NCBI GenBank assembly: GCA_040006895.1
Contig: JBDTWB010000104.1
Coordinates: 1 to 13,759, forward strand
Source: CAIWHR01 sp040006895
GTDB lineage: Bacteria; Pseudomonadota; Gammaproteobacteria; Burkholderiales; Casimicrobiaceae
Length of the DNA: 13,759 bases
Reading direction: 5' to 3'
Below the pieces are notes generated by a model. The model was not told the DNA's origin and made no database searches. It saw nothing but the letters and a program-made list of their open reading frames with translations. Position 1 is the first letter of the stretch. Every line of letters begins with the position of its first letter. Position numbers and translations under genes: made by a program. Below, in pieces: positions 1 to 7,260 of the stretch.

Positions 1-75
1 GCCACTGCATCCGGCGCCACTGCATCCGGCGCAACGTCATTTGGGGTGACTGCATCCGTCGTCACTGGATTCGGC
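1..75. repeat. Degenerate 15-bp tandem repeat, five units, running off the left edge
   Basis: Five consecutive 15-bp units lie at 1-15, 16-30, 31-45, 46-60 and 61-75. The first two are identical (GCCACTGCATCCGGC), the fourth and fifth differ at a few bases, and the third is the most diverged. The period is a multiple of three. The plus strand reads as an Ala-Thr-Ala-Ser-Gly pentapeptide repeat in a frame open until a stop at 288. One minus-strand frame reads as degenerate Pro-Asp-Ala-Val-Ala and is open to the edge. Neither frame has a convincing start and ribosome binding site inside the window, so I do not call a gene. The array could be the end of a coding repeat or a non-coding minisatellite behind tctA. 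Positions 76-141 show nothing else I can name. Confidence 0.8.
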
Positions 76-141
76 GCCCGGCATTGTCGCGCTCCCGCAA
101 TAACGCACCTGGGTTCGCGATGCTCCCGGTACTGGGCGGCT

Positions 142-1647
142 TCAGGTCTCCTCGACGAACACCTCCTCGCGCTTCCTCTTGAGATTCGGCAGGGCGATCA
201 GCAGCAGCAGGACGACGGCGAGCAGAAGCAGCACCAGCGAGATCGGCCGGGTCACGAACACGCTGAAGTCGCCGCGGGAGAGCAATAGCGCCCGGCGCAG
301 GTTCTCCTCCATCAGCGGCCCGAGCACGAAGCCGAGCAGGAGTGGCGCGGGCTCGCAGCCGAGGCTCACGAAGACGAAGCCGAGCAGGCCGAAGAACGCC
401 GTCTGGCTGACGTCGAAGCTGGTATTGCTGATGGTGTAGATCCCGATCGAGCAGAACACCAGAATCGCGGGATACAGCACACGGTACGGGACCTTCAGCA
501 GTTGGACCCACATCCCGATGAGCGGGAGGTTGAGCACGACCAGCATGAGGTTGCCGATCCACATCGACGCGATGAGACCCCAGAACAGCGATGGGTTGGA
601 GGTCATCACCTGCGGACCCGGCTGGATGTTGTGAATGGTCATGGCGCCGACCATCAGCGCCATCACGGCGTTCTCCGGTATGCCGAGAGTGAGCAGCGGG
701 ATGAACGAGGTCTGCGCGCCGGCGTTGTTGGCCGACTCGGGACCCGCGACACCCTGGATGGCGCCCTTCCCGAATTCGCTGGGATCCTTGGCGATCTTCT
801 TCTCGACCGCATAGGCGGCGAAGGAAGCCAGCATCGCGCCGCCGCCCGGCAGGAGTCCCAGCACGGAGCCGACGCCGGTGCCGCGCAGCACGGCGGGCCA
901 TGCCTTGCGGAATTGCGCCTTGGTCAGCCACAGTCCGGTGACCTTGCTGGTGAACACCTCCCGTTTTTCGGTGGTATGGAGGTTCAGCACGATCTCGGCG
1001 AAACCGAACAGCCCCATGGCGACGCTGGCGACACCGAGCCCATCGGTGAGCTCCGGCACGCCGAACGAATAGCGCGCCAGTCCCGAATTGACGTCGGTGC
1101 CGACGAGTCCCAGCACCAGTCCCACGATCACCATCGAGATGGCGTGCAGCAGCGAGCCGTGGGCGAGCACCACCGAGCCGATGAGCCCGAGGCACATGAG
1201 GGCGAAATACTCGGAGGGCCCGAACTTGAGGGCGAACTCCGACAGGGGCGTGGCGACGGTGGCGATGGCGATGGTGGCGACCGATCCTGCGAAGAACGAG
1301 CCCAGGGCCGAGACCGCCAGGGCCGCGCCGGCCTGGCCGCGGCGCGCCATCTGGTAGCCGTCGAGGCAGGTCACCGCGGAAGAGGTCTCCCCCGGCATGT
1401 TGAGCAGGATCGACGTCGTCGAGCCGCCGTATTGCGCGCCGTAATAGATCCCGGCGAGCATGATCAGCGCCGAGACCGGTTGCAGTGCGTAGGTGATCGG
1501 CAGAAGCATCGCGATGGTGGCGACCGGGCCGATGCCCGGCAGCACGCCGATCAGCGTGCCCACCAACGTGCCGAGGAACGCGTAGAGCAGGTTGACCGGG
1601 TGGAAGGCGACGCCGAAGCCGAGGCTCAAGTGCTCCAGGAGTTCCAT
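142..1647 (-). CDS. tctA: Tripartite tricarboxylate transporter, large membrane subunit TctA
   Basis: This is the large multi-pass inner-membrane subunit of a tripartite tricarboxylate transporter. These are ion-driven secondary importers of citrate-like or other carboxylate substrates that receive ligand from a periplasmic TctC/Bug protein. The product is 501 aa, the usual family length. It carries the family glycine-rich signatures: GVLPGIGP near residues 34-41, GIYYGAQYGGSTTSILLNMP near 66-85, a second-half echo GLLPGGGA near 265-272, and a conserved segment with GPESANNAGAQTSF near 300. Many hydrophobic helices alternate with short loops. The ATG at 1647 was chosen because it begins MELLEHLS, sits 8 bp after the tctB stop, and follows a GGA-type ribosome site overlapping that stop. 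In-frame upstream starts would overlap tctB and add non-family sequence. The substrate cannot be predicted from the sequence. Confidence 0.95.
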   Translation of the reverse strand: MELLEHLSLGFGVAFHPVNLLYAFLGTLVGTLIGVLPGIGPVATIAMLLPITYALQPVSALIMLAGIYYGAQYGGSTTSILLNMPGETSSAVTCLDGYQMARRGQAGAALAVSALGSFFAGSVATIAIATVATPLSEFALKFGPSEYFALMCLGLIGSVVLAHGSLLHAISMVIVGLVLGLVGTDVNSGLARYSFGVPELTDGLGVASVAMGLFGFAEIVLNLHTTEKREVFTSKVTGLWLTKAQFRKAWPAVLRGTGVGSVLGLLPGGGAMLASFAAYAVEKKIAKDPSEFGKGAIQGVAGPESANNAGAQTSFIPLLTLGIPENAVMALMVGAMTIHNIQPGPQVMTSNPSLFWGLIASMWIGNLMLVVLNLPLIGMWVQLLKVPYRVLYPAILVFCSIGIYTISNTSFDVSQTAFFGLLGFVFVSLGCEPAPLLLGFVLGPLMEENLRRALLLSRGDFSVFVTRPISLVLLLLAVVLLLLIALPNLKRKREEVFVEET

Positions 1648-1655
1648 GCGTGTCC

Positions 1656-2105
1656 TCAGCTCAGGGTCGGCCAGACGGGCAGCTGGATGTTCAGCCCGTA
1701 CACGAACACGCCGGCGCACAACGCTGCAATGAGCACGCCGACCACTGCCGCCTCGCGGGGGCGGAATTCGTGGCTGCCCGCGCTCGACGCGACCACCAGG
1801 AATATGGTGGAAAGGACGAGGCCGGCGTACTGCACGATGTGCCCGAAGACGACGGTGCTGCCGAGGACGACCACGATAGGTCGAAACTGCCAACGCATGA
1901 TCCCGGCTCCCGGTGCGCGGAGCCCTCGCCATACACTGAAGGCCCCGAGCAGGATCAGTAGCGACCCCAGCGCCCGCGGGAAGTAGCCGGGTCCCATCCG
2001 GGCGGCGCTGCCCATGGGGTAGTTGATCGCAATGCCGACTGCCGCCCCTCCGATGGCGATGAACAGCATTCCGGCCCAGAAGTCCTTGGGCGCCCTGATG
2101 GACAT
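1656..2105 (-). CDS. tctB: Tripartite tricarboxylate transporter, small membrane subunit TctB
   Basis: This is the small four-helix membrane subunit that pairs with TctA. The product is 149 aa, typical for TctB, which is poorly conserved in sequence. Hydrophobic segments fall near residues 10-28, 42-57, 74-104 and 116-138, with the GPGYFPR motif near 38-44 that often follows the first TctB helix. The ATG at 2105 was chosen because it gives the short N-terminus MSIRAPKDFWAG leading straight into helix 1 and has GGAG about 9 bases upstream. Longer in-frame starts up to 2264 add a Pro/Arg-rich stretch unlike the family. It lies first in a two-gene operon with tctA (8-bp gap). The receptor gene tctC, usually just upstream, is absent here and appears only at 11824-12804. 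Confidence 0.9.
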   Translation of the reverse strand: MSIRAPKDFWAGMLFIAIGGAAVGIAINYPMGSAARMGPGYFPRALGSLLILLGAFSVWRGLRAPGAGIMRWQFRPIVVVLGSTVVFGHIVQYAGLVLSTIFLVVASSAGSHEFRPREAAVVGVLIAALCAGVFVYGLNIQLPVWPTLS

Positions 2106-2214
2106 AGACGTGCTCCGAGATGAAAAATTGAGTAGCGCGCGGGTGACGCCGTGGCCAGCGAGCCGTTGCGCACGGTGGCCGGGCGGTCCGGACGATTGCG
2201 GCGTGCGCCTAGGT

Positions 2215-2224
2215 GTACGCGTAC
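2215..2224. promoter_or_regulatory. 10-bp perfect palindrome upstream of tctB (possible operator)
   Basis: GTACGCGTAC is a perfect palindrome about 110 bp upstream of the tctB start. Carboxylate transporters of this type are often controlled by a linked or distant regulator, so an operator is possible. No regulator gene lies in the window. CG-rich palindromes of this length can arise by chance in such DNA. Confidence 0.25.
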
Positions 2225-2354
2225 CGGGTGACGCGCAGCCGGCCAGCCGATGCTCCGGCGCCATTGTTCAGAGTCGAGCTTGCGGCAACCTGACCCGGGC
2301 CCGGTTTGTGGCGGAAGGGCGAACTTTTCGTGGTGTTTCTGGCTCAGCAGACCA

Positions 2355-2371
2355 TGACGTCACGTCGCGAC
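2355..2371. promoter_or_regulatory. Two adjacent 8-bp palindromes upstream of the small exported protein gene
   Basis: TGACGTCA (2355-2362) and GTCGCGAC (2364-2371) are both perfect palindromes separated by one base. They lie roughly 105-120 bp before the start at 2476. The pairing of two dyads suggests a protein-binding site for one of the divergent genes. This is pattern only; no known operator consensus is claimed. Confidence 0.25.
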
Positions 2372-2475
2372 GCCACGCATCGGCGGGGAGCGCCTCGTGC
2401 GCGCCTCTGTCGTTCGGCGCGTTCTCCCCGTCGTGGGGGTCGCACCGCGGATAGCCGTCGTTCATTGGAGGTCAC

Positions 2476-2862
2476 ATGAACAAGAAGTTGCTGATCGCGG
2501 CGCTCGCCGCAGTCTTCGCGACCGGAGTGCTCGCCCAGGACAAGGCGCCAGCTCCGGAAAAGACTTCCGCGGGGGCAGGGACGCCCGCCACTGCCAAGGA
2601 CCCGGAGAATCGTCCGGGAGGCACATCGTCGATCCCGCCCACGCGTGGCCCGGCAACTGCGCCGGCGCTACCGTCGCCCAACCTACCCCAGGTGACGATC
2701 GACAATCGTGAAAAGGCCGAGGCGCTCAAGGCGGCGCGCAAGGCCAGGAAGGCGGCATCGAAGAAAGGCGCGAAGAAAGCCACGGAGAAGGCCGCGCCGG
2801 CGCCCAGGCCCTTCTCGCCCCCGAAACCGGCGACCGAGGTCCCGGCGAAGGCGCCCGGGTAA
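2476..2862 (+). CDS. Small exported Ala/Pro/Lys-rich protein of unknown function
   Basis: The product is 128 aa. Residues 1-20 form a clear Sec signal peptide (MNKK, hydrophobic core LLIAALAAVFATG, then VLA followed by Q), so the mature protein of about 108 residues should be periplasmic or secreted. There is no lipobox cysteine. Mature residues 21-76 are low-complexity Pro/Ala/Thr/Gly. Residues 78-106 are a strongly basic Lys/Ala/Arg stretch likely to be helical, and the tail is again Pro/Ala/Lys-rich. The ATG has GGAGGT just 3 bases upstream, which makes the start convincing despite the short spacing. The gene ends 6 bp before the convergent membrane gene. I recognise no family. A basic, disordered envelope protein that binds acidic polymers is one possibility, but that is inference. 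Confidence 0.7.
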   Translation: MNKKLLIAALAAVFATGVLAQDKAPAPEKTSAGAGTPATAKDPENRPGGTSSIPPTRGPATAPALPSPNLPQVTIDNREKAEALKAARKARKAASKKGAKKATEKAAPAPRPFSPPKPATEVPAKAPG

Positions 2863-2868
2863 CCGGCG

Positions 2869-4272
2869 TCAGGTCGTGGCCGCGGCTGCCGGCTTCGCGG
2901 CGCCGACCGGTGCTGCCAGTGTCGGCCGGACCAGCAGGAGCAGGTAGAAGGCCAACGCCGGGACGAAGTGCAGCAGCAGCCGATTGACCAGCGTCTCGTC
3001 GTCGACCCCGCCCCCGGCATTGCTGAAGAAAAATACCACCGCGACGAATGCGGCGCCGCCGAGCATTGCCACGCTCATCGGCGCAACCGTCGACTCGAGC
3101 AAGCGCCGCCACTGCCATGCGATGCACGCGATCGCGGCATACCAGAAGAGGTGCCAGTTATCCATCACGAACATGTGCTGCATCAAGGGCAGCGACACGT
3201 TGGTGAACTGGGTTCGCAGCGTGTAGCCGAAGAGCCTCAGGCGGGGTGGGCCGAACGCGAGGTAGGCGATGGCGACGACGACCCCGATCAGCACCAGTCG
3301 CAGTCCCAGGCGCGGGCGTACGGCCACGATCACTCCCGGCAGGAAGGCGAGCAGCCAGATCATGCCTTCAACCTTGATGCTGGCCGCGATCACGCCCATC
3401 ACCACGGCGAGACCGATATCGACCCAGGCGCGGGTGCGCACCGCCTGCGCCATGGCCATTGCCACCATGCCGAGCGCCGCCGCGAGGAAGATGTCGGCCA
3501 TCCCGGCGAGCGCGACGTGGACGTCCAGGAAGGGCAGTGACAGGACCAGCCATGCGAAGATCATGGCCGCGGCCGGCGGTACCTCGGCGCGGCGTGCCTG
3601 GGCATAGACCGCAATCCCGAAGGACGCGAACAGCGCCGGCCACGGTGCGTTCATCCAGGCGTCGTGCCAGGAGCCAAGGCAGAGATTGGTCCAAACCTGC
3701 AACAGGGGCACGGTTCCCGGATAACCCGGTTGCTGGTCGGTGAACGCCATGAGTTCGCCGCGGGTCAGCCATTCGTTCGGCGCGACGAACGGGACCATGC
3801 GCCCGTACTCGAACCACACCCGGGCCTTGGTTGCCCAGTGCGACCAGGCATCCCAGGGCTGCACCGGCCGCCATGCGACTTCCAGCGCGAGTCCGAGCGC
3901 ACGCACCACGATCAGCACGAGCGCGACGACGAACAGGACGCGCAGCGGCGGGGCGAGCCCGTTCCAGGCAGCGTGGGCGTCGCGCCAGCGTGCTCTCCAG
4001 TCGGTACCACGCTGGAGCCACGCGGCCCCCAGCGCGAGTGCTGCGACCGGCAGCGCCACGACCGGGAGCGTCCAGGTGACGTGGGCGAGACTCAGGACGC
4101 GCAACACCAGGGTGACCATGAACGCGCCGGCGAGGTAGCCGTAGCCGAGCGCGAGCAGTGCACCAAACGGCAGGCGACGGGTGAAGACATGGATCGCGGT
4201 CGCCCCGAGCAGCCAGGGCAGCGCGATCGAAACCCCGATGGCGAGCATTGCGGGCATCGTGATCGCGCTCAT
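2869..4272 (-). CDS. Polytopic membrane protein, probable GT-C (GT39/PMT-like) glycosyltransferase
   Basis: This is a 467-aa integral membrane protein with about ten or more hydrophobic segments. After two N-terminal helices and a third near 110-130, a loop carries PWDAWSHWATKARVWF (139-154). This acidic/aromatic motif resembles the first extracytoplasmic loop of GT-C enzymes that use polyprenyl-phosphate sugars, where the Asp is catalytic (D141 here). GYPGTVPLLQ (183-192), GMADIFLAA (257-265), a KVEG step (300-303) and NRLLLHFVPALAFY (430-443) also fit bacterial GT39-like proteins. No specific member is recognised, so the activity is inferred. The ATG overlaps the stop of the upstream gene (ATGA, 4269-4272), showing translational coupling with the 398-aa membrane protein. 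The C-terminus is an Ala-rich tail. An alternative is an uncharacterised membrane protein of the same fold without catalysis. Confidence 0.75.
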   Translation of the reverse strand: MSAITMPAMLAIGVSIALPWLLGATAIHVFTRRLPFGALLALGYGYLAGAFMVTLVLRVLSLAHVTWTLPVVALPVAALALGAAWLQRGTDWRARWRDAHAAWNGLAPPLRVLFVVALVLIVVRALGLALEVAWRPVQPWDAWSHWATKARVWFEYGRMVPFVAPNEWLTRGELMAFTDQQPGYPGTVPLLQVWTNLCLGSWHDAWMNAPWPALFASFGIAVYAQARRAEVPPAAAMIFAWLVLSLPFLDVHVALAGMADIFLAAALGMVAMAMAQAVRTRAWVDIGLAVVMGVIAASIKVEGMIWLLAFLPGVIVAVRPRLGLRLVLIGVVVAIAYLAFGPPRLRLFGYTLRTQFTNVSLPLMQHMFVMDNWHLFWYAAIACIAWQWRRLLESTVAPMSVAMLGGAAFVAVVFFFSNAGGGVDDETLVNRLLLHFVPALAFYLLLLVRPTLAAPVGAAKPAAAATT

Positions 4273-5465
4273 TGGACGCGCAACAGCGTGGCACCGTCAC
4301 GCACCAGCAGCTCCTGCACCGGCTTCTCGCGGCCGTCGGGCCACACCAGGCGGTGCTGTTCCGGCGCGTAACGCAGTCCGTCGTAAAGGAGCATCAGCAC
4401 GCAATCGCCGGCACGCACCTGCTCGAACGCCGGCACGCGGTTCTTCGGGGAAAAGAGAAAGTAGACGTTGTGCGGGAACAGGAAATAGCCCCCCCGGGTG
4501 CGCAGGGTCGAGTTGTCGGAAAGAAAGAAGATGCGCACCGGCAGCGGCGGCAGCGCGGCACGCACTGCCTGCATGAGAGCGTAGATCGGGTGGTCGTCCT
4601 CGGCGAGGTGCTTCGCCTCCAGGGTGCGGCCGGCGAATTGCGCCGCCGTCGTCCGGAGCTGCCGCCAGAGGTTGAGCTGCCAACGCGTATCGAGCACGAG
4701 CCAGGCGGCCAGGAAGATGGTCCACACGACCCGCATGTCGACAGCCTGCCGGCGCCGCGCGCGCACGAGATGGAACAGTCCGGCGATGAGAGCCGCCAGC
4801 GCCGTGGCAGGCACCAGAGCCAGCACATGGGTGCGTTCCTCGTCGAAGGGGAACGTGAACGAATTGCCGCGGAAGGGAAAGAACGTCGACCATTCGGCGA
4901 TGACTTCGCGGATGGCGCTTGCGGCGGAGGGACTCGCGAGGGTCACGGATTGCACCGGCAGGGGCTGGGTGATCGCGCCCTGCGTGGCGAGGGCGAACCC
5001 GGTCACCGTACCCCGCCACCCGTCATCGGCGCTCAGCTCGGTGGCGGCGACACCCGGCGCGATCCACTGCAGCCGGCGGGTGAACGTGCGATTGGGCGCT
5101 TCGCGCGTGCGCCACAGCACGTTCAGGCTGGTGCGAGGGGTGACATTGGTGTCGATGCGCCAGGCGACGTGGTGATAGTCCGCCGCCGCGAACGGCGCGG
5201 TGCGCATCGCGATGATCGCCAAGCCGGCAGCGTCGGGCGCCTCGATCACCAGCGCACCCGGGACGCGTCGCACGCCGCCGCGCAATGGTTCGAGCTGGGT
5301 GTCGTTCGCCACCAGCGGTGCCGCACCGGCCGTCAGCTGGCCATCCGAGCGCCACGCTCCGACGACGAGCAGCACCACGAGGTAAGCCCCGGCGAGACTG
5401 GCGAGCGCCGTGCCGAGGCCACGCCATCGGTCGGCCGGATCGGCCGCCGGGTCGATGGTCGTCAC
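4269..5465 (-). CDS. Three-helix membrane protein with two predicted periplasmic domains, function unknown
   Basis: The product is 398 aa and I do not recognise the family. Hydrophobic helices lie near residues 20-38, 214-234 and 245-260. The Arg-rich loop RARRR (235-239) between helices 2 and 3 should be cytoplasmic. By the positive-inside rule, residues 39-213 and 261-398 would then be periplasmic. The first periplasmic part looks beta-rich and ends in FFPFRGNSFTFPF (195-207). The second has LRTRGGYFLFPHNVYFLFSP (321-340) and VLMLLYDGLRY. The start is GTG at 5465; an SD-like GGAG lies rather far upstream. It is first in a two-gene operon with the GT-C-like gene (4-bp overlap), so a partner or accessory role for that enzyme is likely. 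It is transcribed divergently from the methyltransferase operon. Confidence 0.75.
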   Translation of the reverse strand: MTTIDPAADPADRWRGLGTALASLAGAYLVVLLVVGAWRSDGQLTAGAAPLVANDTQLEPLRGGVRRVPGALVIEAPDAAGLAIIAMRTAPFAAADYHHVAWRIDTNVTPRTSLNVLWRTREAPNRTFTRRLQWIAPGVAATELSADDGWRGTVTGFALATQGAITQPLPVQSVTLASPSAASAIREVIAEWSTFFPFRGNSFTFPFDEERTHVLALVPATALAALIAGLFHLVRARRRQAVDMRVVWTIFLAAWLVLDTRWQLNLWRQLRTTAAQFAGRTLEAKHLAEDDHPIYALMQAVRAALPPLPVRIFFLSDNSTLRTRGGYFLFPHNVYFLFSPKNRVPAFEQVRAGDCVLMLLYDGLRYAPEQHRLVWPDGREKPVQELLVRDGATLLRVQ

Positions 5466-5558
5466 GGTCGGCCCACGCTGGCTTGCTCCATGGATCTCAC
5501 GATTGCGGCACCGGGAACTTGCGGAGGGAGCGCCGATTCCGAGCCGGCGCGCCGCCCA

Positions 5559-5587
5559 AGCCTAGCATCGGGTGGATCGATTCGCCA
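5559..5587 (-). promoter_or_regulatory. Candidate sigma-70-type promoter for the membrane-protein pair
   Basis: On the minus strand, TGGCGA (5587-5582) is followed after 17 bases by TAGGCT (5564-5559), with TG one base before the -10 (extended -10). Each hexamer matches consensus at only three positions, so the support is the spacing and the extended -10. It lies about 95 bp upstream of the GTG at 5465. Confidence 0.3.
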
Positions 5588-5628
5588 CTGCGCTACGGTC
5601 TGGCCGTTCGGGTTGCCGCCGGCGCCCT

Positions 5629-5637
5629 TGCTATCAT
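5629..5637 (+). promoter_or_regulatory. Candidate extended -10 promoter for the methyltransferase-to-ligase operon
   Basis: TGCTATCAT is an extended -10 (TG, one base, TATCAT; four of six matches to TATAAT, in a GC-rich setting). No good -35 lies at 16-18 bases; TTGCCG is present but only 13 bases upstream. It lies about 190 bp before the start at 5828. Confidence 0.35.
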
Positions 5638-5827
5638 GCGGAAGCGGAGGCGATGCGCGCGACGGGTCGGACCACCGGCTTTGGGGCACGGTCGGACTCC
5701 GGCCCCCGCAGCTTCGCCACGAACAACGCCGATATGTCTTCCTTCCGCCTGCCCGGGCTGTACGACGCGTTCCCGGCGCCGGGTCCCGACGCATCGCCGG
5801 CATCTTTCGAATGACCGCTGGCCCGAC

Positions 5828-6625
5828 GTGAGCGCGCGACCCGGGATCACCCGACACGAATGGGAGGCAGCGCTCGCCCCGCTGCTGGGCGCTGCAGGAG
5901 GCACGCTGTGGCGTGCGCACTGCGATGCGCTCAATGCGCGGCTCTTCCTGCGATGGCTGGGCGATGCGCGGCACGAGCGATTGCTGAAGACCGATCTCTA
6001 CGACGAGGCCGTGGGCGAAGGTGTGTACGCCCTGTTGGCGGGACGGGCGGCGCGCGTGGTCGGTATCGACCTCGCCGCCAACGTCGCCGTCGCGGCCCGG
6101 AAGCGCCATGCGACGTTGTCAGCAGTACATACCGACGTGCGCCGCCTCCCATTCGCCGACGGGGCATTCGACGCCGTAGTCTCCAACTCCACGCTCGACC
6201 ATTTCGCGACTCACGATGAGATCGAGCGTGCCTTGGCGGACCTGCACCGGGTGCTTGCCCCGCACGGAACCCTCCTGCTCACGCTCGACAACCTCGCCAA
6301 CCCAGCGGTGGCATTGCGCAACGCCCTGCCGCTTGCCTGGTTGCGTCGTACCGGCATCGTGCCGTACCCGGTCGGCGCGACCTATCGTCCGGGCGCGCTC
6401 CGGCGCGTACTCGGCCGCATTGGCTTCGACGTCGTGGAGACGAGCACCTTGATGCATTGTCCGCGGGCGCCTGCGGTGGCACGCGCGGCGCGCCTGCAGC
6501 GGCACGGGTCTGCGTCCGCCGCCAAGCGTTTCCTGCGGCGCCTCGAACGTTGGGAATGGCTGGGGCGACTTCCGACGCGATTCCTCACCGGCTACTTCGT
6601 GGCGGTGCTGGCGCGCAAGCGATGA
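5828..6625 (+). CDS. Class I SAM-dependent methyltransferase
   Basis: The 265-aa product has the Rossmann-like methyltransferase fold of the Methyltransf_11 type. Motif I is DEAVGEGVYALL (59-70), a variant of the usual [DE]xGxGxG loop. It is followed by VVGIDLAANV (77-86), with the acidic residue D81 expected to hold the SAM ribose. DVRRLPFADGAFDAVVSN (103-120) matches the motif around strand 4, and LHRVLAPHGTLLLTLDN (139-155) matches the strand-5 region. The C-terminal 50 residues are basic. The GTG at 5828 was chosen because it gives a compact N-terminus and no ATG lies in frame nearby upstream; the ribosome site is weak, so this start is uncertain. It is the first gene of a five-gene coupled operon, and its stop overlaps the next ATG (ATGA). 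The acceptor is unknown. Cluster context suggests a sugar, lipid or small biosynthetic intermediate. Confidence 0.85.
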   Translation: MSARPGITRHEWEAALAPLLGAAGGTLWRAHCDALNARLFLRWLGDARHERLLKTDLYDEAVGEGVYALLAGRAARVVGIDLAANVAVAARKRHATLSAVHTDVRRLPFADGAFDAVVSNSTLDHFATHDEIERALADLHRVLAPHGTLLLTLDNLANPAVALRNALPLAWLRRTGIVPYPVGATYRPGALRRVLGRIGFDVVETSTLMHCPRAPAVARAARLQRHGSASAAKRFLRRLERWEWLGRLPTRFLTGYFVAVLARKR

Positions 6626-7260
6626 AGGACGTCTATCCGACTGGCAATTCCGTGCAGCGTGCGCTGCACGTTCTCCGCCACGCGGGACCCCGTAGCTTCG
6701 TGTTCAGGCTCCTGAGTGAATGCGGCTACCGCCGGATGCTGTTGCTGGCCCGCAGCCTGGACGCGCCGATACGATTGCCGCGATGCCCGCCGGGCGTCGA
6801 CCTCGCGGAGCTGCAAGCCCACGATTTCGCTCCGTACGGCACGTTGCGCGGCCCCGATGCGGCAGGCGTCTTCGCCAGGCGGTGCAGCAGCGGACACCGA
6901 TGCTTCGTGGCGCGATGTGGCGCCGAGGTCGTCTCCGCCTGCTGGGCAGCCACACACGCCGCCCGGACCGACTATCTGGATTGCCCCATCGTGCTCGGCC
7001 CGGGCGACGTATACCTTTACGATGCTTTCACTGCTGCGTCCGCCCGCGGCCTTGCCCTTGCGCCTCTCGTATGCGCGTACCAGCTCACGGTGTTTCACGA
7101 CGAGGGCTGCGTGCGGGCCGTGCGGGCGACCGTACCCGAGAACCTGCCCGCGCTGCACGCCCACGCCAAGAGCGGCTTCGGGCCGATCGCCGTAATGGGC
7201 CGCGTGGGGCTGGGCCCGTGGCGCCACCACTTCCATCGGAAGCTTGGGCATGGCGCGTGA
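6622..7260 (+). CDS. GNAT-like N-acyltransferase
   Basis: The 212-aa product looks like a divergent GNAT-fold protein. The C-terminal half shows the expected order. A beta strand GDVYLYDAFT (128-137) leads into the pyrophosphate loop and helix ASARGLALAPLVCAY (139-153), where the usual R/QxxGxG/A is reduced to ARGLAL. The next strand is CVRAVRATV, followed by the PENLPALHAHAKSGFGPI segment (172-189), the N...A...K.GF signature that closes many GNAT domains. The N-terminal 60 residues are basic and not recognised. The ATG at 6622 overlaps the methyltransferase stop by 4 bp, which fixes the start well. The stop overlaps the next gene by 11 bp. In this family the enzyme would transfer an acyl group from acyl-CoA to an amine. 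The substrate is unknown. Confidence 0.7.
   Translation: MKDVYPTGNSVQRALHVLRHAGPRSFVFRLLSECGYRRMLLLARSLDAPIRLPRCPPGVDLAELQAHDFAPYGTLRGPDAAGVFARRCSSGHRCFVARCGAEVVSACWAATHAARTDYLDCPIVLGPGDVYLYDAFTAASARGLALAPLVCAYQLTVFHDEGCVRAVRATVPENLPALHAHAKSGFGPIAVMGRVGLGPWRHHFHRKLGHGA

Larger units (their letters stand above)
2106..2475. other. 370-bp divergent intergenic region between tctB and the small exported protein gene
   Basis: No convincing gene lies here. Open frames on both strands lack ribosome sites and family-like sequence, as expected for GC-rich DNA. The stretch should hold the tctBA promoter (minus) and the promoter of the gene at 2476 (plus), but I see no strong -35/-10 pair. It contains a 10-bp palindrome at 2215-2224 and two adjacent 8-bp palindromes at 2355-2371, listed separately. 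A short A/T-rich patch (CAATTTTTCATC on the minus strand) lies just upstream of the tctB ribosome site, around 2115-2130. Confidence 0.6.
5466..5827. other. 362-bp divergent promoter region
   Basis: This lies between the divergent starts at 5465 (minus) and 5828 (plus). Open frames cross it on both strands but none has a ribosome site or recognisable product. It holds candidate promoters in both directions, listed separately, and an 8-bp direct repeat GGTCGGAC at 5665-5672 and 5690-5697 (25 bp apart). If the first of the two plus-strand candidates is right, the operon mRNA has a leader of about 180 nt. Confidence 0.6.

Noticed and set aside
1..75. CRISPR array
   Set aside because: Units are 15 bp and directly adjacent with no spacers, and no cas genes are present.
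502..1986. 494-codon open frame on the plus strand opposite tctA and tctB
   Set aside because: tctA and tctB are unmistakable on the other strand; this frame has no recognisable domain.
5462..5491. Nine-codon leader peptide (ATG at 5491) ending in a GTGA overlap with the 398-aa protein start
   Set aside because: No ribosome site and no attenuator-like structure or repeated codons; the overlap could be chance.
5572..5814. 80-codon plus-strand frame in the divergent intergenic region
   Set aside because: No ribosome site, no recognisable sequence, and it would cover the promoter candidates.
4272..5831. 519-codon open frame on the plus strand opposite the 398-aa membrane protein
   Set aside because: Composition is that of an antisense shadow (Arg/His/Gly/Gln-rich), while the minus strand reads membrane helices and overlaps properly with its neighbour.
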